NCBI GenBank assembly: GCA_937920085.1
Contig: CALETE010000031.1
Coordinates: forward strand, 1 to 64,000
Source of the DNA: an uncultured Alphaproteobacteria bacterium
GTDB lineage: Bacteria > Pseudomonadota > Alphaproteobacteria > Caulobacterales > Caulobacteraceae
DNA: 64,000 nt
Direction: 5' to 3'
Shown one piece after another: positions 36,252 to 44,496 of the stretch. The position numbers and the translations under genes are program-made. Below the pieces are notes generated by a model. It was given only the letters and a program-made list of their open reading frames with translations, was not told where the DNA came from and searched no databases. Position 1 is the stretch's first letter. Every line of letters starts with the position of its first letter.

Positions 36252-38348
36252 CTAACCCGCCACCAGAGCCAGCCACTCATCCTCAGTCATGACCTGGATA
36301 CCCAAGTCCGTCGCCGTCTTGAGTTTCGACCCTGCCCCAGGGCCTGCGACCACAAGATCCGTCTTCTTTGACACTGAACCGGAAACCTTAGCCCCCATGG
36401 CTTCAGCCTGGGCCTTGGCCTCGTCACGGGTCATGCGCTCTAGAGCGCCGGTAAAGACCACGGTTTTGCCAGCTACGGCGGTGTCAGTCTTGGGGGGCTC
36501 GGCGTCGAGAATGGTCAATTCGGCCACCAGATTCTGAACCACCGCGCGATTGTGGTCTTCGGCGAAATAGGCCACTGCGGCCTCAATCACCGCCCCGCCA
36601 ATCTGATCGAGATTGTCGAGCTCTTCCATGGCTTCTGGATCACGATCGGCGACCTTATCCATGGCGGCCAAGAAGGCTGCGGCCGTAAGATAGCCCCTTG
36701 CCATCACCACAGCCGTCGTCTCGCCGATGTGCCTTATGCCCAAACCGAAAATGAAACGGTCTAGAGCAATGGTGCGACGCGCCTCGATGCCCGAAACAAG
36801 GTTAGCAACGCTGGTTTCGCCATAGCCATCTGTCCCCTTCAGGGCTTCTAGCTTTTCCCCATCCTTGGCCAACCGGAAGATATCAGCTGGCTCACGGATC
36901 CAGCCGCGCTCAAAAAAGGCGGTCAGCTGCTTTTCTCCCAGGCCCTCAATGTCATAGGCCCGGCGGGACACGAAGTGGCGCAGGTGCTCGATACGCTGGA
37001 AGGGGCAGGCAAACTCCCCTGAGCATCGGCGCACCACGGTCTCTGCCCCACCCGCCGTGGTTTCCCGAACCAGCGGGGTCTGCAGGGAGCAAGGACAGTG
37101 GGTGGGGAATTCAAAAATTTCAGCGTCTGGCGCGCGATCCTCGAGCACCACACTGACAATCTGCGGGATCACATCCCCTGCCCTCTGAAGGATGACCGTA
37201 TCACCGACACGGATGTCCTTGCGGGCGATCTCATCGCCATTGTGCAAGGTGGCATTGACCACAACCACACCGCCGACGGTGACGGGCTGCAGCCGCGCAA
37301 CAGGGGTGATCGCGCCGGTACGCCCCACCTGGAAATCAATGGCCTCCAGCCTTGTCCGCGCCTGCTCAGCGGGGAATTTCCGGGCAATGGCCCAGCGGGG
37401 TGTGCGGGTAACGAAGCCCAGCCTCTGTTGCCAATCCAGGCGGTCAACCTTGTAGACGACGCCATCGATATCGAAGGCCAGCTTGGGCCTTGCCGCTTCC
37501 ATTTGGGCGTAGGCCTGCAGAAGGCCATCCAGCCCTAGAACCCGCTGCGACTGTGGGGTCGTCTGGAAACCCCAGGCCTTCAACAGGTCCAAGGCCTGGG
37601 CCTGGGTTTCAGCGAAGGGTGTGGTGTGTAGGCCCCAAGCATAGGCAAAGAACCGTAAGGGCCGCTGGGCGGTGATTTTTGAGTCGATCTGGCGCAGGGA
37701 GCCCGCAGCAGCATTGCGGGGATTGGCATAGAGTTTCTGCCCCGCTGCGTCCGCCGCTGCGTTCAGGGCAGCGAATTCCTCATGGCCCAGATAAACCTCG
37801 CCCCGAATTTCTATGACCTCTGGCCATCCGGTGCCAGACAGACGCTTGGGGATGTCGGCAATGGTCCTCAGATTCTCGGTGACGTCTTCGCCCACCCGGC
37901 CATCGCCCCGGGTCGCGCCCTGAATCAGGATACCTTTTTCATAACGAATTGAGGCGGATAGCCCATCAATCTTAGGCTCTGCGGTATAGGCGACAACCTC
38001 ACCGCCCAGCATCAGGAACCGCCGGATGCGGGCGTCGAACTCTTGGGCGTCTTCCGTGGAAAACGCGTTGTCCAAGCTCAGCATGGGCGCACCATGCTCG
38101 ACAGGCGAAAACTGCTCTGCTCGGGCAGCACCAACCAGGAGGCTTGGGGAATTTTCACGGATCAGGTGCGGGAAGCGTGCCTCGATGGCCAGGTTCCGTG
38201 CCTTTAAGGCGTCATAGTCACCATCAGAAATCTGCGGTGCGTCGTCCCGGTGATAGGCAATATCGTGGGCCGTCAACTGGTCGGCCAGGGCCGTCAACTC
38301 TTCGAGAGCCTGGGCCTCGGTAAGTTCTGCAACAGGCGTATCAGGCAT
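36252..38348 (-). CDS. ligA: NAD-dependent DNA ligase
   Basis: Full-length ligase of 698 residues, sealing nicks during replication and repair. Domain Ia NAD-binding at residues 1-70 (YHRDDAPQISDGDYDAL); the adenylated Lys is K126 in AEPKIDGLSASI. The OB fold and a zinc finger follow, with CPC at about residue 410 and RCSGEFACPFQ about 25 residues later. The first cysteine pair has a C-x-C spacing instead of the usual C-x-x-C. Helix-hairpin-helix repeats (GLGEKQLTAFFERGWI) and a C-terminal BRCT domain (VAGKTVVFTGALERMTRDEA) follow. The ATG overlaps the recN stop by 8 nt. Confidence 0.97.
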   Translation of the reverse strand: MPDTPVAELTEAQALEELTALADQLTAHDIAYHRDDAPQISDGDYDALKARNLAIEARFPHLIRENSPSLLVGAARAEQFSPVEHGAPMLSLDNAFSTEDAQEFDARIRRFLMLGGEVVAYTAEPKIDGLSASIRYEKGILIQGATRGDGRVGEDVTENLRTIADIPKRLSGTGWPEVIEIRGEVYLGHEEFAALNAAADAAGQKLYANPRNAAAGSLRQIDSKITAQRPLRFFAYAWGLHTTPFAETQAQALDLLKAWGFQTTPQSQRVLGLDGLLQAYAQMEAARPKLAFDIDGVVYKVDRLDWQQRLGFVTRTPRWAIARKFPAEQARTRLEAIDFQVGRTGAITPVARLQPVTVGGVVVVNATLHNGDEIARKDIRVGDTVILQRAGDVIPQIVSVVLEDRAPDAEIFEFPTHCPCSLQTPLVRETTAGGAETVVRRCSGEFACPFQRIEHLRHFVSRRAYDIEGLGEKQLTAFFERGWIREPADIFRLAKDGEKLEALKGTDGYGETSVANLVSGIEARRTIALDRFIFGLGIRHIGETTAVVMARGYLTAAAFLAAMDKVADRDPEAMEELDNLDQIGGAVIEAAVAYFAEDHNRAVVQNLVAELTILDAEPPKTDTAVAGKTVVFTGALERMTRDEAKAQAEAMGAKVSGSVSKKTDLVVAGPGAGSKLKTATDLGIQVMTEDEWLALVAG

Positions 38349-40038
38349 GCATCAGCGCCCGTGCTGCTGCGCGGGCGGCGTCGGTGACCTGCGCACCGGC
38401 CAGCATGCGCGCGATCTCTTCCTCCCGGTCCACCAGGTTCAAGGTCTCGACCCCGGTTCGTAGTTTTTCGCCATCGCCGGATTTCGAAATACGCCAATGG
38501 GCGTCACCCCGAGCCGCCACCTGGGGGCTGTGAGTGACCACAAGCACCTGGGCATTGGAGGCCAGTCGGCGAAGGCGCAGTCCCACAGCGTCAGCCACAG
38601 CACCACCGACCCCCTGGTCGACCTCGTCAAAGATCATCAGCGGCTGAGCCCCTTCCGCACGGCCGGCCAAGGCTGCCTTGAGCGCAAGGGCAAAGCGGGC
38701 CAGCTCGCCTCCAGAAGCTATGGCACCGAGATCGCCAAAGGGTGCGCCCGGATTTGTGGCAATCTCGAAGACAATCCGGTCAAGGCCTGTGGGCCCGGCG
38801 CGATCCTCATCCAGCGCCTCAACCGCCACCCGGAAGCGAGCCTTGTCCAGCTTGAGCGGTGCCAATTCGGACTCGACCGCAACGGCCAGCTTGTCGCCCG
38901 CCGAGCGCCGGGCAGCCCGGAGCTTTTCGGCCTGGGCGCGATAGTCAGCGCGGGCCTTGGCAACCTCAGCGTCGGCGGCCTTCAGGGCGTCCTCGCTGGA
39001 TTCCATGGCCTGCAAACGCTGGGAAAACTTGACCCTCAGATCGGGCAAGTCCTCGACGGCAACGTGCAGCTTGCGGGCCATAGCCCTCAGCTCGAACAAC
39101 CGCTCCTCAGCCTTTTCCAATCGATCTGGGCGGAAATCAAAGGCACCTGCAGCTGCGTCGATGGCGGCCTCAGCCTCCTGAGCCTCGCCGAAGACTCGAT
39201 CTACCGCTGCTGAGGCTGCAGCCAACCGCGCGACAGCGGGCGCATCCTCCGAAGCGCCTGCCTGGAGCGCCCGAGCCCGAGCGTGATCCAAGGCGCGGAC
39301 CGCTGCTGCAAGCTTACTGGAGAGGCCTTCAAAGGCGGACTTGGCGGCATTGATATCGGTTATGGCCTTTTCCGAAGCCCCGAGAATGGCACGCTCTTCG
39401 GCCAGTTCGGTTTCTTCCCCGGCTTGGGGGGCCAGCCGGTCCAATTCTGCAAGACGAAGGCTCAGTTCCTCGGCCTCCTCAGCAGCGGTCGCGACAACTT
39501 GGCGGAGGTCATCGGCCTTAGCCCGCGATATGCGCCAGGCGCTCCACGCCTCAGAAACAGACCGCAGGAGGCTCCCAAGAGATCCATATGCGTCCAGGAG
39601 GGGCCTGTGGGTCTTAGCGTCCAGGAGGCCCACAGTCTCATGCTGACCGTGGACTTCGATGAGGGCGGAGCCAAGCTCCTTGAGCACAGCGACACTGGTT
39701 GCCTGATCATTGACGAAGGCACGGCTTCGACCATCGGCGGCGAGGGTCCGACGCAGGACGAGGTCTTCATCCCGCGCATAGGTGAGCCCCTTGTCCTCTA
39801 GGATTTGCCAGACGTCGTGATCAGGGCCCGGGGCGAAGACGGCAGATACTGCGGCCTGCGCTGCGCCATGGCGGACCAATCCCGCATCTGCTCTCGCGCC
39901 CGTTGCAAGACCCAAGGCATCCAGAATGATGGATTTGCCAGCTCCCGTCTCGCCGGTGAGCGCAGTCAGGCCCGGGCCAATGGACAGGTCCAAGGCCTCT
40001 ATCAGAACGACATCTCGGATCCAAAGACCGATCAGCAT
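38341..40038 (-). CDS. recN: DNA repair protein RecN
   Basis: SMC-like ATPase of 565 residues acting at DNA double-strand breaks. Walker A is GETGAGKS (residues 29-36); Walker B and the D-loop are near the C terminus (MIFDEVDQGVGGAVADAVG), preceded by the ABC signature region ASGGELARFALALKAAL. Long coiled-coil arms, rich in Glu, Ala and Arg, separate the two halves (about 165-370). Start ATG 40038 (MLIGLWIRDVVLIEAL) agrees with the family; an ATG 10 codons upstream is possible. No LexA-type box is seen in the 99 nt before it, so it may not be SOS-controlled from its own promoter. Confidence 0.96.
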   Translation of the reverse strand: MLIGLWIRDVVLIEALDLSIGPGLTALTGETGAGKSIILDALGLATGARADAGLVRHGAAQAAVSAVFAPGPDHDVWQILEDKGLTYARDEDLVLRRTLAADGRSRAFVNDQATSVAVLKELGSALIEVHGQHETVGLLDAKTHRPLLDAYGSLGSLLRSVSEAWSAWRISRAKADDLRQVVATAAEEAEELSLRLAELDRLAPQAGEETELAEERAILGASEKAITDINAAKSAFEGLSSKLAAAVRALDHARARALQAGASEDAPAVARLAAASAAVDRVFGEAQEAEAAIDAAAGAFDFRPDRLEKAEERLFELRAMARKLHVAVEDLPDLRVKFSQRLQAMESSEDALKAADAEVAKARADYRAQAEKLRAARRSAGDKLAVAVESELAPLKLDKARFRVAVEALDEDRAGPTGLDRIVFEIATNPGAPFGDLGAIASGGELARFALALKAALAGRAEGAQPLMIFDEVDQGVGGAVADAVGLRLRRLASNAQVLVVTHSPQVAARGDAHWRISKSGDGEKLRTGVETLNLVDREEEIARMLAGAQVTDAARAAARALMHA

Positions 40039-40137
40039 GGGGTTAAGATCGCCTGGAATCGCCTGCACTGAAAGAGCCTGCGTTTATCCAGATTCACTTT
40101 TAGTTCCAAACCGCCCGAGGGCATGGGTGGTACGCGA

Positions 40138-41091
40138 TCAGTGACCGAAGAATGGGACGTGGAAGCGGCGCTTCGGCTTGGCGGCCTTGATGGCCTTGGC
40201 CATCGGCGGAGCCTCAGCAGAGTCATCTGGGGCCAGGGTCAAGGACTTGTCCTTAACGAAGGGAATATGCCCCAAAAAGCCCTTACGATCTGTCAGGGGG
40301 GCCGTAGCCGGGCGAAGGCCCTTGTCGGTCAGCAATCGATAGGCGTCCCGGTACCAGGCATCGCCGGGATAGTTATAGCCCAAGACGGCGCCGTTCTTGG
40401 TCGCTTCGTCTGTCAGGCCCATGGTCAGGTAAGCCTCAACCAAACGATAGAGCGCCTCGGGTGTGTGTGTCGTGGTCTGATAGCGGTCGATCACCGTTCG
40501 GAAACGTCCCACCGAGGCCAGGGTATCGCCGTGGCGCAGATAATAGCGACCAATCGTCATTTCCTTGCCGGCCAGCTGGTCGTTGACCATGTCGATCTTT
40601 AACCGGGCGTCAGCGGCATATTCGGATTTGGGATAGCGCTGAACCACATCGCGCAAGGACTCGAGGGCTTGGCCTGTGGCGGCCTGATCCCGGCCGACGT
40701 CGACGATTTCTTCGAAGTAGCAAATCGACTTGAGATAATGCGCATACGCCGCAGCCTGATTGCCGGGATAGAGCGAAATGAACCGATCGGCGTCGCCGAT
40801 GGCTTCGGGATAGTTATCGGCCTGATAGTGGGCGAAAGCCGTCATCAGAATCGCCCGACGAGACCATTCCGAGTAGGGGTGCTGCCGTTCGACCTCGGCG
40901 AAATAGTCTACCGCCTGGGTCCACTGATGTTTGTCCATACGGTCTGCGCCCGTCGCGTAGAGAAGCTCCACGGGACGCTCTTCGTAGACCAGTTTTGACG
41001 TTTTCGGTTTGCCGGCACACCCTGCGAGGGCGAGGGCGAGGACAATAGCCGCGGTCGCAGACCGAGCCCAGGAATTGCGAAGCAAGGACAC
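40138..41091 (-). CDS. bamD: Outer membrane assembly lipoprotein BamD
   Basis: Lipoprotein of 317 residues of the beta-barrel assembly complex (formerly ComL). The signal ends in the lipobox LALALAGC. The mature N terminus has YEERPVELLYATGADRMDKHQWTQAVDYFAEVERQHPYSEWSRRA, the first of about five TPR-like repeats. The C-terminal 50 residues are Lys/Ala/Pro-rich and beyond the conserved region. The start is uncertain: the GTG at 41091 is preceded by GAGG at 5 nt; a GTG two codons upstream (41097) and a longer frame to 41187 are alternatives. It lies downstream of lpxC after 308 nt of intergenic DNA. Confidence 0.95.
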   Translation of the reverse strand: MSLLRNSWARSATAAIVLALALAGCAGKPKTSKLVYEERPVELLYATGADRMDKHQWTQAVDYFAEVERQHPYSEWSRRAILMTAFAHYQADNYPEAIGDADRFISLYPGNQAAAYAHYLKSICYFEEIVDVGRDQAATGQALESLRDVVQRYPKSEYAADARLKIDMVNDQLAGKEMTIGRYYLRHGDTLASVGRFRTVIDRYQTTTHTPEALYRLVEAYLTMGLTDEATKNGAVLGYNYPGDAWYRDAYRLLTDKGLRPATAPLTDRKGFLGHIPFVKDKSLTLAPDDSAEAPPMAKAIKAAKPKRRFHVPFFGH

Positions 41092-41399
41092 CTTCACCTC
41101 AGACCATCTTAGCGCGCCCCCGCGCCGAAGCGTTGGTTCTACACTAGGGGACGTGGAGCGCAAACCTGATGGCGCGAATTCGCCCAATAAGTATCAAGGA
41201 AACTGGATTGGCAGCCCTCGGAAAGAGATGCCCTAGCCAAACAACGCCCGCTGATGTCGAGCAGTCATTTAATATCTATTTGATTTTACGAATTAATATC
41301 CGGAAGGCACCCTACCCGCCGGACAGGGGTAACGACAATTGCGGCGACGCAAAGATAGTTGTGACCAACCGCTGCAAAGAGGCAATTTGCCCCCCTGCC
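41092..41399. other. lpxC-bamD intergenic region
   Basis: About 308 nt without a gene. It has an AT-rich tract (about 41265-41305) that contrasts with the surroundings. On the minus strand, a weak housekeeping-type promoter can be proposed with a -35 TTGCGC at 41158-41163 and a -10 TAGAAC at 41136-41141, 16 nt apart and about 45 nt before bamD. It is imperfect. No convincing terminator hairpin was found after lpxC and no small gene with a ribosome site. Confidence 0.4.
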
Positions 41400-42293
41400 C
41401 TATCCCGCTTGAGCCAGCTCTTTCACCAGGGTGCGATAGCGCCAGGCGTGCGGTGCCGCCACCAGGGCGCGCACCAAGGCATTATTGATGCCGTGCCCCG
41501 CCAATATGCCTTCGAAACGGCCAATAACCGGCGCGCCGAGCACGAAAAGATCTCCGATGGCGTCTAAAGCCTTGTGACGTACGAACTCATCCGGGCGGCG
41601 CAGGCCCTCCGGGTTCAGAACCCGGTCGCCTTCAATGACCACAACGTTTTCCATGGACCCGCCCCGCGCCAAGCCCATGGCACGCAAGGCCTCAACCTCG
41701 TGCAAGAAGCCAAAGGTACGGCAGTCGGCCAACTCCCGGCGGAAGGCCTTCGCGCCCATAGGCAAATCAACCCGCTGACGCCCGATGGCGCTGGACGCAA
41801 ATGCAATTTCGAAGGCGACCTCGAATTGATCAGCGGGCTCGAGCCGGGCCGACTTATCCCCATCGACCACCTCAACGGGAGACAGAATTTCAATGAAGCG
41901 GCGGTGGGCATCCTGGGCGCGACGACCAACCTGGTCGAGCACCTGGATAAATGGCAAGGCCGATCCATCCATGATCGGCATTTCCGGGCCGTCGAGTTCA
42001 ACAATTGCATTGTCGATTTCAGACATGACCAAAGCCGCCATGAGGTGCTCAATGGTCGAGACAGTCACACCTGCATCATTGGTGATGACCGTTCCAAGCT
42101 GCGTCTTGCAAACCGCGTCGGCAGAGACTGCGATGCGATTGTCCCGGTCGGTCACATCAGTCCGGATAAACACCACGCCAAGGTCAGCAGCTGCAGGCCG
42201 AACAACAACCCGGGCCTGGGCACCGGTGTGAACGCCCACGCCGGAAAATCGGGCTGGACCTTGCACGGTGTGCTGGAATGCAGATGGGGTCAC
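41400..42293 (-). CDS. lpxC: UDP-3-O-acyl-N-acetylglucosamine deacetylase
   Basis: Zinc deacetylase of 297 residues, catalysing the committed step of lipid A synthesis. Family motifs: SGVGVHTGAQARVVVRPA, TVSTIEHLMAALVMSEIDNAIVELDGPEMPIMDGSALPF (the first zinc His in EHLMAAL), and HKALDAIGDLFVLGAP with the second His and the Asp zinc ligand. The catalytic His is in LAGHGINNALV. It starts with GTG at 42293 with AAAGGG upstream. It lies 221 nt downstream of ftsZ and after the ftsZ terminator, so it probably has its own promoter. Confidence 0.97.
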   Translation of the reverse strand: MTPSAFQHTVQGPARFSGVGVHTGAQARVVVRPAAADLGVVFIRTDVTDRDNRIAVSADAVCKTQLGTVITNDAGVTVSTIEHLMAALVMSEIDNAIVELDGPEMPIMDGSALPFIQVLDQVGRRAQDAHRRFIEILSPVEVVDGDKSARLEPADQFEVAFEIAFASSAIGRQRVDLPMGAKAFRRELADCRTFGFLHEVEALRAMGLARGGSMENVVVIEGDRVLNPEGLRRPDEFVRHKALDAIGDLFVLGAPVIGRFEGILAGHGINNALVRALVAAPHAWRYRTLVKELAQAG

Positions 42294-42459
42294 GGGGAAG
42301 CCCTTTCACAAACGGAGGCCTCTCGGACCCATCCAGTTTTCGGAATATGGCCTTCGCCGCAATGCAGCAAGACAAGTCCTGTTTCCAAATGTTTCGACGA
42401 GAAAGCGGGCGAAAGTGTGTTTGAAATCAGCACCTTCGAGTCTTAATTCGAAACCGAAA

Positions 42460-42491
42460 TAGAAAACGGCTGGAGCAAGCCCCAGCCGTTG
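42460..42491 (-). terminator. Rho-independent terminator after ftsZ
   Basis: Reading the minus strand from the ftsZ stop: stem AACGGCTGG / CCAGCCGTT with an 8-nt loop, then TTTTCTATTT. It ends the dcw transcript 23 nt after the ftsZ stop codon. Confidence 0.85.
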
Positions 42492-42514
42492 GAAACGTCA
42501 AATTTCTAAGAAAT

Positions 42515-44137
42515 TTAATTCGCTAGTCGGCGGAGAAAGGACGGAATTTCTAAGTCCTCCTGCCCTTCGACCTGAGCCTGAGTTGCAGGGGCCTCTACCG
42601 GTTGCGCTGACCCACGGACCGGTGCGGGACGAGAGGCCGGAACTGCCGGCGCGTCATATCTTGGGCGGCTGCCAAATAGGCTCAGAAAGCCACCCGCCTT
42701 TTGTGGGCGGCGATCTTCGAAAACAGGCTCACCGAACAAGGGGGCGTCGTCGTCTTCATCTGCGACCATCGGGTCGACAATCCGACCGATTGGGGCGGAC
42801 TCAACAAATGTCTGCGGTGCCGGTGTGATCTGTGGACGGGGTTCTGCGACAGGCTCCGGCGGGGAATAAAGATCAGCCTGGGCCTCAACGATCGGTGCCG
42901 GAGGCGGCGCGACGGTGGAGGCAGGCCGCACATACTCTGGGGTAGGCTGACGGGCTGGCGGCGGTGTGTAACCAGCCGGTTCATAAGAACGCGCTGGCGG
43001 TGGCGTATAGCCAGCTGGCTCGTAAGAACGGGCTGTCTGAGCCGCCGGTGTCGCATAAATCGACCGAACAGGTTCGGCCGGTTGCGCCTGAGCGGGGGTA
43101 ACGTCGGGAGCGCGGAGGGGCGGTGCCTGGAGGGGCCGACGCTCCATCTTAGGTTCAATCGCGGCGATTGACGCGCCGTCCATACCGGTTGCGACCACCG
43201 AGACCCGGATCATACCTTCCAGGGTCGGATCAAAGGCCGCACCGAAGATGATGTTACCCTCAGGATCAACCTGCTCGGAAATGGCATTGGCCGCTTCATC
43301 AACTTCCAGCAGGGTCATATCGAGACCGCCGGTGACATTGACCAGGACCGCCTTGGCACCCTTGAGAGAGACTTCATCAAGCAGCGGGTTCTGAATGGCG
43401 TTCTGGGCAGCCATTAGAGCACGATCTTCACCGGAAGCCTCGCCAGTGCCCATCATGGCCTTGCCCATTTCGGTCATGACGGACCGGACGTCAGCAAAGT
43501 CGAGATTGATAAGGCCCGGCAGGACCATAAGGTCGGTGATAGACCGAACCCCGGAGTGCAAGACCTGGTCTGCCATGCCAAAGGCTTCGGCAAAGGTCGT
43601 CCGCTCATTGGCGACCCGGAACAGGTTCTGGTTCGGAATAACGATCAGGGTATCTACATAGCGCTGCAGTTCAGCAATGCCGGCATCAGCCAGACGCATC
43701 CGGTGACGCCCTTCGAAATGGAAGGGCTTGGTCACAACACCGACCGTTAGGATCCCGCGCTCACGGGCGCACTTGGCGATGATTGGGGCCGCACCGGTCC
43801 CGGTGCCGCCGCCCATACCCGCCGTAATGAAAACCATGTGGGCACCATCAAGGTGCTCGCCGATCTCGGGGATGGATTCCTCGGCGGCGCTCATGCCAAC
43901 TTCTGGATGGGCCCCGGCCCCTAGGCCCTGAGTTACCTGTACCCCGAGCTGGATCCGTCGGTCTGTCTTGGAAAAGGAAAGCTGTTGAGCGTCGGTATTG
44001 GCGACGACGAATTCGACGCCCTCCAACCCGGCTTCGATCATATTATTGACCGCGTTGCCACCCGCACCGCCGATGCCGAACACAACAATACGCGGCTTCA
44101 ACTCGGTAGCTCGCGGTGCAGAAAGTGCAATAGCCAT
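42515..44137 (-). CDS. ftsZ: Cell division protein FtsZ
   Basis: Tubulin-like GTPase of 540 residues that forms the Z-ring. The GTP signature GGGTGTGAAP is at residues 109-118. The core ends near residue 320. A long intrinsically disordered linker (about 320-525), rich in Pro, Ala, Gln and Glu, follows, as in Caulobacter, and contains a 13-residue tandem repeat. The conserved C-terminal peptide DLEIPSFLRRLAN, which contacts FtsA and other anchors, is intact. It is separated from ftsA by 359 nt carrying a CtrA box and several GANTC sites and is followed by its own terminator. Confidence 0.99.
   Translation of the reverse strand: MAIALSAPRATELKPRIVVFGIGGAGGNAVNNMIEAGLEGVEFVVANTDAQQLSFSKTDRRIQLGVQVTQGLGAGAHPEVGMSAAEESIPEIGEHLDGAHMVFITAGMGGGTGTGAAPIIAKCARERGILTVGVVTKPFHFEGRHRMRLADAGIAELQRYVDTLIVIPNQNLFRVANERTTFAEAFGMADQVLHSGVRSITDLMVLPGLINLDFADVRSVMTEMGKAMMGTGEASGEDRALMAAQNAIQNPLLDEVSLKGAKAVLVNVTGGLDMTLLEVDEAANAISEQVDPEGNIIFGAAFDPTLEGMIRVSVVATGMDGASIAAIEPKMERRPLQAPPLRAPDVTPAQAQPAEPVRSIYATPAAQTARSYEPAGYTPPPARSYEPAGYTPPPARQPTPEYVRPASTVAPPPAPIVEAQADLYSPPEPVAEPRPQITPAPQTFVESAPIGRIVDPMVADEDDDAPLFGEPVFEDRRPQKAGGFLSLFGSRPRYDAPAVPASRPAPVRGSAQPVEAPATQAQVEGQEDLEIPSFLRRLAN
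42952..43029 (-). repeat. Tandem 39-bp repeat in the FtsZ linker
   Basis: Two adjacent 39-bp units, 42952-42990 and 42991-43029, encode the 13-residue unit SYEPAGYTPPPAR twice. The copies differ at several third positions, so the duplication is not very recent. Confidence 0.9.
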
Positions 44138-44496
44138 AGGACCTCTCGCGTGCTCCGTCTTGCTTTCAAAGATCCCCAGCGACCCGCCCGCTAGGCATCT
44201 GCGACGGACGACTTAAGGAAGCGCCCATCATCGTTAATTGAAGGTTAACTGCATAAGGCGAGTCGGGATTCCGTCGACCCGTCAGTTATGTTTTTTGTGG
44301 CCAAATATAGCGCTCTTACGACAACAGAAGCGCCATAGACCTGTTGACTCACCTGAAATTCGCCGACGCCTTACCTACGAATCGTAGCAAACCGCTGCAC
44401 GGCCCTCAGATACGGCATTTTTTGCTGGCGGGGTCGACTGTGGACAATCCCTCTACAGCTGGGGATAATCTGCGAACCGGCAGGCTACTGGCGAGA
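44138..44496. promoter_or_regulatory. ftsA-ftsZ intergenic control region
   Basis: A 359-nt gene-free region upstream of ftsZ. It holds a CtrA-type box (44234-44249), four GANTC sites (44260-44264 GAGTC, 44267-44271 GATTC, 44346-44350 GACTC, 44379-44383 GAATC) and AT-rich stretches (44280-44330). GANTC is the CcrM methylation site. In Caulobacter crescentus ftsZ is known to be repressed by CtrA and activated through CcrM/GcrA. I could not name the -35/-10 elements with confidence. Confidence 0.8.
44234..44249. promoter_or_regulatory. CtrA-type box before ftsZ
   Basis: TTAA-N7-TTAAC, an exact match to the CtrA consensus, with spacer TTGAAGG. It lies 97-112 bp upstream of the ftsZ start codon. 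In C. crescentus, phosphorylated CtrA represses ftsZ from such a site in swarmer cells. Confidence 0.85.

Noticed and set aside
40039..40137. SOS box before recN
   Set aside because: No GTTC-N7-GTTC or its complement is present in this stretch.
41574..42446. Open frame of 290 codons on the plus strand
   Set aside because: Antisense to lpxC, with no ribosome site and no recognisable domain; lpxC itself is complete and certain.
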